Of a stretch of DNA of 6,436 bases, positions 1 through 5,829 are shown one piece after another (positions within the stretch are counted from its first letter, which is position 1; each line of letters begins with the position of its first letter). The notes under the pieces are model-generated. The model ran no database searches, was not told the DNA's origin, and saw only the letters and a list, made by a program, of their open reading frames with translations. A program made the position numbers and the translations under genes. Source of the DNA: Anaeroplasmataceae bacterium. GTDB taxonomy: Bacteria; Bacillota_I; Bacilli_A; Acholeplasmatales; Anaeroplasmataceae. The DNA lies in assembly GCA_020025015.1 (NCBI GenBank), contig JAHHSV010000045.1:1-6436 (forward strand), read 5' to 3'.

Positions 1-64
1 CACTGATTTTTTTAAAGCTCTTTTTTATCGACACACCGATTTTTGAAAAGAACCTTTAGTTAGT

Positions 65-2458
65 TTATTCACTTCTTAAGCACTCAACAGGGTCCTTTTT
101 AGCCGCTTTATTAGATGGCAACAAGCCAGCCACTGAGGTTAGGATTGTTGATATTAAAATTAAGCTTAAGGCTGCTATCAAGGTTAAATCTGCAATGCCC
201 CAAATATTTAAAGTCGACTTAAAGATTGCATTTATAATAAGCTCAAGCAGATAAGCAATTGAAACGCCCAATAAGCCTGCCAAAAAGCCAATAATACAGG
301 TCTCAGCATTAAATACCTGCCTAATATTACGTTTAGATGCACCCAAGGCTCTTAAAACACCAATCTCTTTAGTTCTTTCAATTACACTTACATAGGTAAT
401 AATACCTATCATAATGCTAGAAACAACTAAAGATATACCACTAAAACAAGCTAAAACTATAGTGATAGTATTCATAATTGTATTTAGCATTGTTGAGGTT
501 ATTGCTAAGGAATCTATGTAGGCCATCTGATGTCCTGCATGACTAGGATCCTCATTCCAAGCATCTAAATAGTCAGTTATTAATTGCTTATTAGCCTGAT
601 TACTTGCATAGATATATAAGGTACTAGGAGTAGCGATGCCACCCAATTTTTTCATTGTTTCATTATATTGAAACCTTATTAAATCGTCTGTTTTACCTTG
701 GAATGGAAGACCAGTTATAACACTTTTATTAGGACTTGCCTCTTGAGCTTTAACAACCTCACTATTTTCATTAGCCTTTAGCATTTCATCAATTAAATAA
801 TTTGTATAGCCTAAGCCAGGCATTAAAATCATTGATGGAGCTAAGCTTCTTTTTGGTCTTAAAACAGCTGTTATTTTTACTTTAATTGTTTTATTAGCAA
901 TAGCATCACCAGTAACATAGCTATCTAGCTTAGGGTCAGTTAAATCAATTTGCTTATATACTCTATCACTTTTTGAGTAATACGCATCATTTAACAGGAT
1001 TGTAAATTCCTTACCAATAATTTTATCATATGGTAATTCTTCTAAAATATTACCGTTACTATCTGCATAATCAATTCCTAATTCATCAAGTAGAATAGTT
1101 GAAATATTGCTATGGGCATCAACAACTAGAGCAATTTCATTAGCACTAGCTGGAATGTGACTACCATTAAAGCCTTCTGCAATATTATCATAATTTGCCT
1201 CAATTAAGCTAGGAACATCTGGTAAAACTCGGTTAACTGGTAATTCTTCAGTATAAACATTCATTTGAGTGTCAACCTTGTAGATATTACCATTTGTCTT
1301 ATGATACATATTTAAAGGCATTTTCATACCACGTTGGATAGCACTAGCGTAATTTACGCCACTATCCTTTTCTACTAGCTTATTTACATAGGCTACATAT
1401 TCATCATTAATATTATTAGTTTCTAATATACTACCCTCAGGCTTATGAGGCTTGATACCATTTTCACTATTAGGATACATTTCACCCTTACCTGAGCCCA
1501 TCAGCATGCTATTCATAGCATCAGCGCTTAAGCTTAGAGATGCAACCTTAATTGGTGTTGTCGTTATAGCATCGTCTAATATTTTATTCATAAATTTAGT
1601 AGTACCATTACTAAATGCCAAAATAAGTGCTATACCTATAATACCAATTGAACCAGCTAAGCCAGTAGTAATTGTTCTACCCTTTTTACTAACTAAATTC
1701 TTAAATGATAGCTTAATTGCTGTCCAAAAATTCATCGAAGGCTTATTCTTATCATCAGCCTGAGGTGCTTCCTCTATAGCATCAATAGGAGCTGTATCGC
1801 TTTGAATTAAGCCATCCTTAACTCTAATAATTCGATCACTATATTGAACAGCTAATTCAGGATTATGGGTAACCATAATGATAAGCTTTTCCTTACCGAT
1901 TTTCTTTAGAATTTCCATTACCTGAATTGATGTTTCAGTATCTAGTGCACCAGTTGGCTCATCAGCTAAGATAATATCAGGATTATTAACAATTGCACGA
2001 GCAATCGCAACCCTTTGCTGCTGACCGCCACTTAGCTGATTAGGATACTTATTTTCAATATTTCCAAGCCCTACCTGTTCTAAGGCCTTATGGCTCATTT
2101 CTCTTTTTTTATCACTGGTTAAGCCAGCGATAGTTAGTGCTAATTCAACATTTTCAACTAAGGTTAAATGACTAATTAAATTATATTGCTGAAAGATAAA
2201 ACCAATAGAATGGTTTCTATAGGTATCCCAGTCTAAATCTGTATATGTTTTAGTGCTTCTACCATTAATTATTAGATCACCACTAGTATATTTATCTAAC
2301 CCGCCGATTATATTTAATAAGGTTGATTTACCGCAGCCTGATGGACCTAAAATTCCTACTATTCCCTTTTCATTAAACGTAATATTTATTCCCTTTAAAG
2401 CGTGTACAACATTATCACCCGCTTGATAATCTTTAATGATATTTATTAGCTTAAGCAT
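65..2458 (-). CDS. MacB/FtsX-type ABC transporter, ATPase and permease fused
   Basis: This 797-residue protein carries an ABC ATPase at the N-terminus and a FtsX/MacB permease at the C-terminus. ATPase (about 1-222): Walker A GPSGCGKS at 38-45, Q-loop Gln90/91, signature LSGGQ at 142-146, Walker B ending D166-E167 followed by PTGALD, and H-loop His198. A short acidic linker leads to TM1 (about 263-283), then a predicted extracytoplasmic domain of about 370 residues (284-655). Three further membrane segments follow (about 660-690, 717-745, 757-782). The coupling-helix motif ERTKEIGVLRALGAS (694-708) and the tail KAAKKDPVECLR are typical of the FtsX family. All ATPase motifs are intact. This topology matches MacB-like exporters and mechanotransmission ABC proteins of the plasma membrane. 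No membrane-fusion protein or two-component system lies next to it, so the substrate (peptide, lipoprotein, drug or signal) is unknown. Start ATG at 2458 follows AGGAGG by 7 bases. The family call is very secure; the role is not. Confidence 0.95.
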   Translation of the reverse strand: MLKLINIIKDYQAGDNVVHALKGINITFNEKGIVGILGPSGCGKSTLLNIIGGLDKYTSGDLIINGRSTKTYTDLDWDTYRNHSIGFIFQQYNLISHLTLVENVELALTIAGLTSDKKREMSHKALEQVGLGNIENKYPNQLSGGQQQRVAIARAIVNNPDIILADEPTGALDTETSIQVMEILKKIGKEKLIIMVTHNPELAVQYSDRIIRVKDGLIQSDTAPIDAIEEAPQADDKNKPSMNFWTAIKLSFKNLVSKKGRTITTGLAGSIGIIGIALILAFSNGTTKFMNKILDDAITTTPIKVASLSLSADAMNSMLMGSGKGEMYPNSENGIKPHKPEGSILETNNINDEYVAYVNKLVEKDSGVNYASAIQRGMKMPLNMYHKTNGNIYKVDTQMNVYTEELPVNRVLPDVPSLIEANYDNIAEGFNGSHIPASANEIALVVDAHSNISTILLDELGIDYADSNGNILEELPYDKIIGKEFTILLNDAYYSKSDRVYKQIDLTDPKLDSYVTGDAIANKTIKVKITAVLRPKRSLAPSMILMPGLGYTNYLIDEMLKANENSEVVKAQEASPNKSVITGLPFQGKTDDLIRFQYNETMKKLGGIATPSTLYIYASNQANKQLITDYLDAWNEDPSHAGHQMAYIDSLAITSTMLNTIMNTITIVLACFSGISLVVSSIMIGIITYVSVIERTKEIGVLRALGASKRNIRQVFNAETCIIGFLAGLLGVSIAYLLELIINAIFKSTLNIWGIADLTLIAALSLILISTILTSVAGLLPSNKAAKKDPVECLRSE

Positions 2459-2463
2459 TATAA

Positions 2464-2471
2464 CTCCTCCT
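2464..2471 (-). promoter_or_regulatory. Ribosome binding site of the ABC transporter gene
   Basis: On the minus strand this reads AGGAGGAG. The AGGAGG core (2466-2471) is a perfect anti-16S match and sits 7 bases before the ATG at 2458, which fixes that start. Confidence 0.9.
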
Positions 2472-2491
2472 ATTAAGTTTATTTCAATTTA

Positions 2492-2520
2492 ATAATACGC
2501 CTATATCAATAGCTATTCAA
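2492..2520 (-). promoter_or_regulatory. Sigma-A-like promoter of the ABC transporter gene
   Basis: On the minus strand TTGAAT (2515-2520) and TATTAT (2492-2497) are separated by exactly 17 bases. The -10 box matches the consensus at 5 of 6 positions and the -35 box at 4 of 6. It lies in the 129-base gap after the amidohydrolase gene and predicts a leader of roughly 25-30 bases before the ATG, so the transporter can be transcribed on its own. Read by eye; no start-site data. Confidence 0.6.
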
Positions 2521-2587
2521 CAAATCACAAAATAGACCTATATTTCACATATTTTGCCACATTTTAAAGCTAGTCAGAGGTGTAATT

Positions 2588-3868
2588 TCAAATAAATCTA
2601 TCCAGCTTTCGTTCAACATTTTTCATTTTATGAACCCTAGGCACTTTTATAATCCTTCCATCCTTGATTACAGCATAAAGCTTCCTTAATACAGTTAAAT
2701 CCTCTAGTGGATTTTTATCAACGACAATCATATCGGCTATTTTTCCTTTTTCAACACTACCAATTTCCTTATCTAAACCAACTATCTTAGCATTACTTAA
2801 GGTAGCGCTATAGATGGCAAAGCTAGCACTTACACCAACATATTTATGAAAATAATTTAATTCACGCCACATATCATAGTGAGTTACATAAGGACAGCCT
2901 GTATCTGTTCCTAGGCCAACTGGAATATTGTTCTTTAAAGCTTCCTTAGCACAAGCTAAAACACCATCAAAAACAACATTACCATTATATTGCTCTAATT
3001 CAGAAACTCTACTTACACTTCTATCAAATAATGCGAAGGGTAAGGCTGGTGAAATTGTTACGATGTGAGAAGCCTTACGTTCCTTAAATAATTGAATAAT
3101 TTCAGTAGTTGGGGTTGCACCATGCTCGATTGTATCTACTCCATTTTCAAGGGCGACCCTTACACCTTCTGTTGATTCAACGTGAGCAGCCACCATATAG
3201 CCTAAGCTATGAGCCTCATCACAGCAAGCCTTAACTATTTCAGGCGACATCTTTAAAACACCTGGTTCACCCTTAACCTTGGCATCTAAAACTCCACCAG
3301 TAATCATAAGCTTAATTAAATCAGGCTTATCTAAAGCTATCTTCCTTACACATTCAATTGCTTCTTCTTTACTATTTACAGCATAGGCTAGAGAATTAGC
3401 CATATGACCATCAGGAACAGAAATAGCCATATTGCCAGCTAAAATTCTTGGGCCAATTATTTTTTTATCATTAATATTATTTCTAATCTTTGTGTCAACA
3501 TCTAAAACTCCACCAACCGTACGAATAGTTGTAACACCAGAATACAATTCAGTTTGGGCTAATTTCTTGCAAACCATATAAACCATATGGCGTAAAAAAG
3601 CATTTCTAGTTAAAAGCTTTACCAGTTTAACCGGATCTGTTTGTTTTTTCTTAGGCTTACCACTAGATGGTAGGTGAACATGCAAATTGATTAAACCAGG
3701 CATAACATATTTACCTCTTAAATCAATCACTTCATAGCCGCTTAAATCTCTATCATCATTAAAAATATCAGCTATTTTATTATCCTCAACTAAAATTTTA
3801 TAGTTTACCTTTAAAGTTGAATTTTCATTTCCATCTATAATGTTTGCATTTATTAATACATATTTCAT
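2588..3868 (-). CDS. Imidazolonepropionase-like amidohydrolase (metal-dependent)
   Basis: This 426-residue cytoplasmic enzyme belongs to the amidohydrolase superfamily (COG1228-like). The expected binuclear metal site is visible: His63 and His65 (HVH after VMPGLINL), Lys186 in DLIKLMITGG as the likely carboxylated lysine, His229 (AAHV), His249 (IEHG) and Asp322 (GTDTG). The N-terminal and C-terminal stretches (about 1-57 and 365-410, with GSVEKGKIADMIVVD) form the usual small beta-sandwich. Relatives with the HxH-Lys-His-His-Asp set include Xaa-Pro and other dipeptidases as well as ring-opening amidases, so the substrate cannot be named. Nothing of a histidine-utilisation operon is nearby, which argues against true HutI. 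No signal peptide is seen. The length is normal; the last 16 residues form an extra basic tail. ATG at 3868 has AGGGA 5 bases upstream. It ends in TGA, with no clear terminator before the transporter gene, so read-through into that gene is possible. Confidence 0.9.
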   Translation of the reverse strand: MKYVLINANIIDGNENSTLKVNYKILVEDNKIADIFNDDRDLSGYEVIDLRGKYVMPGLINLHVHLPSSGKPKKKQTDPVKLVKLLTRNAFLRHMVYMVCKKLAQTELYSGVTTIRTVGGVLDVDTKIRNNINDKKIIGPRILAGNMAISVPDGHMANSLAYAVNSKEEAIECVRKIALDKPDLIKLMITGGVLDAKVKGEPGVLKMSPEIVKACCDEAHSLGYMVAAHVESTEGVRVALENGVDTIEHGATPTTEIIQLFKERKASHIVTISPALPFALFDRSVSRVSELEQYNGNVVFDGVLACAKEALKNNIPVGLGTDTGCPYVTHYDMWRELNYFHKYVGVSASFAIYSATLSNAKIVGLDKEIGSVEKGKIADMIVVDKNPLEDLTVLRKLYAVIKDGRIIKVPRVHKMKNVERKLDRFI

Positions 3869-3892
3869 AAAAATCCCTGCCTTCTTTAATAA

Positions 3893-3921
3893 ATTTTAGC
3901 ACAAATAATTATCCCTTACAA
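3893..3921 (-). promoter_or_regulatory. Promoter of the amidohydrolase gene, extended -10
   Basis: On the minus strand TTGTAA (3916-3921) and TAAAAT (3893-3898) are 17 bases apart, and TGC directly before the -10 makes it an extended -10 type. The Shine-Dalgarno AGGGA (3874-3878) and the ATG at 3868 follow closely. It is back to back with the HAD gene promoter. Confidence 0.55.
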
Positions 3922-3954
3922 ACTATTATTCTTTATTATTCCGTGATTTTTGAT

Positions 3955-3960
3955 TATAAT
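3955..3960 (+). promoter_or_regulatory. -10 box of the HAD-DUF4250 operon
   Basis: A perfect TATAAT lies 26 bases before the chosen ATG at 3987. The -35 region about 17-18 bases upstream (around 3931-3937, TTTATT) is weak, so the promoter relies mainly on its -10. The expected transcript start near 3967 leaves about 20 bases of leader to the ATG, but only about 11 to the upstream in-frame GTG. Confidence 0.5.
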
Positions 3961-3975
3961 ATGATATGTAGCAAT

Positions 3976-3981
3976 AGGTGA
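3976..3981 (+). promoter_or_regulatory. Ribosome binding site that decides the HAD start
   Basis: AGGTGA lies 5 bases before the ATG at 3987. The GTG inside it (3978) is in frame and would extend the protein by three residues, but it has no Shine-Dalgarno of its own, so it is better read as part of this site. Confidence 0.75.
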
Positions 3982-3986
3982 TTAAT

Positions 3987-4814
3987 ATGGAAAAATATTT
4001 AATAATTAGTGACTTAGATAGAACACTTCTTAATAAAAAATCAAAAATATCTTATAGAACTAGAAAATTTATCAAAAAGATAGAGAAAAAAGGCCATTAT
4101 TTCATAATGGCAACTGGAAGACCCTATCAGGGTGTTAAAACCTTCATTAAGCAGCTTAAGCCAGAAATTGTCGTATGTGATAATGGGGCTTCTATCTACT
4201 TTTTAGATAATCCTCAAGATAACATTATAACACCAATCAAAAAGGAGTTATTTTTAGAGCTAATAAAGGAAATAGAGCCTTATATTTTAGCAGGCCTTAG
4301 CGGCGACTATAAAAGCCTTTGTATGTATAATGAAAATATGCTTCCTGATTGGATGAAGCATATCGATAACACTAGAACTATTTCGCGAGGAAATTTCTTA
4401 GAAATTTTAAACCACGATCCTATTAATCCAAATCTATTTATAAAAAGATCCGCTTTTAACAAGGTTATAAATATTTTAGACACTAAGTACACAGATACAT
4501 TAGGCTATCGCTATTGGGATAATCCAAGCTTTCAAGAATTTATAAGCCTCGAAATATATAACAAAAATATAAATAAGGGTGTAGCCCTTGATATTCTTAA
4601 GGAAAAGCTAAATATCAGAAAGGAAAATGATTTAGCCTTTGGTGATTCCTTAAACGATATCGAGCTACTTCTACATGCCAATAACGGTGTAGCAATTAAT
4701 AATGCTAGACCAGAGGTTAAAAAAATAAGCAAATATATAACTAAGGAGCCAAACTTTAAAAATGGTGAAATAAAATTTATTAAAGGCTTCCTAAAAAAAC
4801 AAAATGCATGGTAA
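3987..4814 (+). CDS. Cof-type HAD-superfamily phosphatase
   Basis: This 275-residue cytoplasmic hydrolase is of the Cof/YidA (class IIB) HAD type, magnesium-dependent phosphatases that mostly act on sugar phosphates, nucleotides or flavin-pathway phosphates. Motif I is DLDRTLL with nucleophile Asp9 and acid/base Asp11; motif II is Thr43 in ATGRP; motif III is Lys197 in NKGVAL; motif IV is GDSLND with Asp220 and Asp224. NGA at 67-69 and the closing pattern GVAINNARPEVKKIS are also typical. The alpha/beta cap lies between motifs II and III (about 80-190). All catalytic residues are present and the length is normal for the family. The ATG at 3987 is preferred over the in-frame GTG at 3978 because of the ribosome binding site. 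The DUF4250 gene follows after 19 bases, apparently in the same transcript. The substrate cannot be deduced, since these enzymes are often promiscuous. Confidence 0.92.
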   Translation: MEKYLIISDLDRTLLNKKSKISYRTRKFIKKIEKKGHYFIMATGRPYQGVKTFIKQLKPEIVVCDNGASIYFLDNPQDNIITPIKKELFLELIKEIEPYILAGLSGDYKSLCMYNENMLPDWMKHIDNTRTISRGNFLEILNHDPINPNLFIKRSAFNKVINILDTKYTDTLGYRYWDNPSFQEFISLEIYNKNINKGVALDILKEKLNIRKENDLAFGDSLNDIELLLHANNGVAINNARPEVKKISKYITKEPNFKNGEIKFIKGFLKKQNAW

Positions 4815-4820
4815 AAATAT

Positions 4821-4827
4821 AAAGGAG
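4821..4827 (+). promoter_or_regulatory. Ribosome binding site that decides the DUF4250 start
   Basis: AAAGGAG lies 6 bases before the ATG at 4834. An in-frame ATG at 4804 lies inside the end of the HAD gene, has no such site, and would add ten residues (MHGKNIKENK) that encode this ribosome binding site itself. Confidence 0.85.
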
Positions 4828-4833
4828 AATAAA

Positions 4834-5010
4834 ATGAATCTACCAGAAAACCCAATTTTATTAATGAGCTTTGTAAACACAAAGCTCAGAGATGAATATG
4901 ATGATCTTGACTCATTATGTGAGGATTTTGACATAAAAAAAGCTGAACTAGTTAATAAACTAGAATCAGCTGGTTTTAGCTACATAAAAGAAATAAATCA
5001 ATTTCGCTAA
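4834..5010 (+). CDS. DUF4250 domain protein, 58 residues
   Basis: This small cytoplasmic protein matches the DUF4250 pattern as I recall it: start MNLPENPILLMSFVNTKLRD, then a short acidic stretch (EYDDLDSLCEDFD, 21-33), then IKKAELVNKLESAGFSYIKE (34-53) and a closing NQF. The family is common in anaerobic Bacillota and has no known function. The whole protein is the domain. Residues 28-48 have the spacing of a helix-turn-helix: Leu/Cys helix, turn at Asp-Ile, second helix KAELVNKLESAG. This is my inference, not an established assignment. There is no signal peptide or membrane segment. It is second in an operon with the HAD phosphatase, 19 bases downstream, and a terminator stem begins at its stop codon. 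The call as DUF4250 rests on recalled family consensus and length; the start is set by AAAGGAG. Confidence 0.85.
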   Translation: MNLPENPILLMSFVNTKLRDEYDDLDSLCEDFDIKKAELVNKLESAGFSYIKEINQFR

Positions 5011-5031
5011 AGGCTTAAAAGGCCTTTTTTT
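5009..5031 (+). terminator. Rho-independent terminator of the HAD-DUF4250 operon
   Basis: AAAGGC (5009-5014) pairs with GCCTTT (5022-5027) around a 7-base loop, and the T run continues to 5031. The stem begins within the stop codon of the DUF4250 gene. On the minus strand only three T residues follow the stem, so it should work mainly for the plus-strand operon. The T run touches the stop codon of the convergent gene at 5030. Confidence 0.7.
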
Positions 5032-5656
5032 ATTCCTCTTCCATCTTAATTAAATGGAAATCACAGCACTCATTATTGTTAGCTAAGGTTTTAGTTCTAA
5101 CAAGCTTTGCCCCTTGAATTTCAAACTTTGAATAATCCATATGACACATACAAGGTAAAAATTCTAATAGATTTTCTCTTCTTGCTAAAAGGCAAACGCC
5201 ACATTTAGTCATTTCAAAATAAACCTCTTTTTCACCCTTCTTATAGGTATAGCGCCAGTCCATTTCATCATTACTATTTTGGCTTCTTAAAGAGTCTCTA
5301 TACATTCTTTCTTGGTACTCTTCACTAAATAATTTACCATTAGCTCTTGCCTTCTTATAAAGATTAACCATAAACTTAGAGTGCATAACCTCATCAAGCA
5401 TTTTATTCATTAATTGCGGATTCATATTAGGCATAATTTTCGCTACAGCAAAAAAATAAGCTGCCCCCTTAAGGTTAGGAGCCATTAAATTATCCTTACT
5501 TAGGGATGGAGTACGTAAAATCATAGACTTATATTCTTTTTTAATATTTTTTATATTGCCTTTGATTTCGATATCAGGAAAATTCTCTTTATAATATTTT
5601 TTCAATAGCTTAGAAAATATAGCTGAATAAATTCTACAGCCTATATCGTATTTCAT
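5030..5656 (-). CDS. L-2-amino-thiazoline-4-carboxylic acid hydrolase-family protein
   Basis: This 208-residue protein resembles the ATC hydrolase family (PF14196 as I recall). The family is named for a Pseudomonas enzyme that opens the thiazoline ring of L-ATC to give N-carbamoyl-L-cysteine. The diagnostic C-terminal half is present: MTKCGVC (149-155), LPCMCHMDY (167-175), LVRTKTLANNNECCDFH (185-201). Cys152, Cys155, Cys169, Cys171, His172, Asp174, Cys197/198 and Asp199 are the candidate active-site or metal-binding residues. The N-terminal part (1-125) is mostly basic and helical, with no membrane segment or signal peptide. Many Bacillota carry such proteins without the rest of the cysteine-from-thiazoline pathway, so the true reaction here is uncertain. 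ATG at 5656 has AAGGGGA (5664-5670) 7 bases upstream. It is a single-gene unit, convergent with the HAD-DUF4250 operon. Confidence 0.8.
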   Translation of the reverse strand: MKYDIGCRIYSAIFSKLLKKYYKENFPDIEIKGNIKNIKKEYKSMILRTPSLSKDNLMAPNLKGAAYFFAVAKIMPNMNPQLMNKMLDEVMHSKFMVNLYKKARANGKLFSEEYQERMYRDSLRSQNSNDEMDWRYTYKKGEKEVYFEMTKCGVCLLARRENLLEFLPCMCHMDYSKFEIQGAKLVRTKTLANNNECCDFHLIKMEEE

Positions 5657-5734
5657 AATAAAATCCCCTTTTAAAAACGCAGTTCTAATTTATTGTTAAT
5701 AACCATTCAGTTAGTCTACGCTATCTCTTTTTTT

Positions 5735-5743
5735 ATTATATCA
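5735..5743 (-). promoter_or_regulatory. Extended -10 promoter of the ATC hydrolase-like gene
   Basis: On the minus strand this reads TGATATAAT, a perfect -10 box with the extended TGn element. The -35 position (5758-5763, AGTAAT) is poor, as is common for extended -10 promoters. The predicted leader is about 70 bases. Confidence 0.55.
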
Positions 5744-5774
5744 TACCTTTGCATATTATTACTAATATTTTTTG

Positions 5775-5797
5775 AGATTATTAAAAAAAGATAATCT
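5775..5797. repeat. AT-rich inverted repeat between two minus-strand genes
   Basis: AGATTAT (5775-5781) and ATAATCT (5791-5797) form a 7-base-pair stem with only one G-C pair and a 9-base loop. It lies 33 bases after the stop of the surface-protein gene and upstream of the promoter of the ATC hydrolase-like gene. On the minus strand the T run is in the loop, not after the stem, so it is not a standard terminator. It could be a weak terminator, an operator, or chance in AT-rich DNA. Confidence 0.3.
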
Positions 5798-5829
5798 AAG
5801 TCAACTTAAATCATCCTTTTAATTATTAT

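Noticed and set aside
27..44. A hairpin ATCG-ACACAC-CGAT followed by four T residues on the plus strand
   Set aside because: The stem is only 4 base pairs and the T run is short; no plus-strand gene is seen upstream within the window, and on the minus strand (the transporter's 3' side) it is followed by A residues, so it would not terminate that gene.
1452..1763. A 103-codon plus-strand open frame opposite the ABC transporter gene
   Set aside because: It lies wholly antisense to the strongly supported transporter frame across its TM1 and linker region. Its hydrophobic translation is what a complement of a membrane-segment coding region gives, and no ribosome binding site was recognised.
4307..4492. 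A 61-codon minus-strand open frame inside the HAD gene
   Set aside because: It is antisense to a gene with complete catalytic motifs, and its product resembles no family I recognise.
4532..4882. A 116-codon minus-strand open frame across the HAD/DUF4250 junction
   Set aside because: It overlaps two real genes and the ribosome binding site between them; the translation is low-complexity Ser/Leu/Phe-rich, typical of the complement of Lys/Glu-rich coding DNA.
5797..5819. A TTGACT box on the minus strand just downstream of the surface-protein gene, considered as an extra promoter
   Set aside because: No good -10 box lies 16-18 bases further on; the nearest candidates are AATAAT or ATAATC inside the inverted repeat. 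The extended -10 at 5735-5743 is a better promoter for the next gene.
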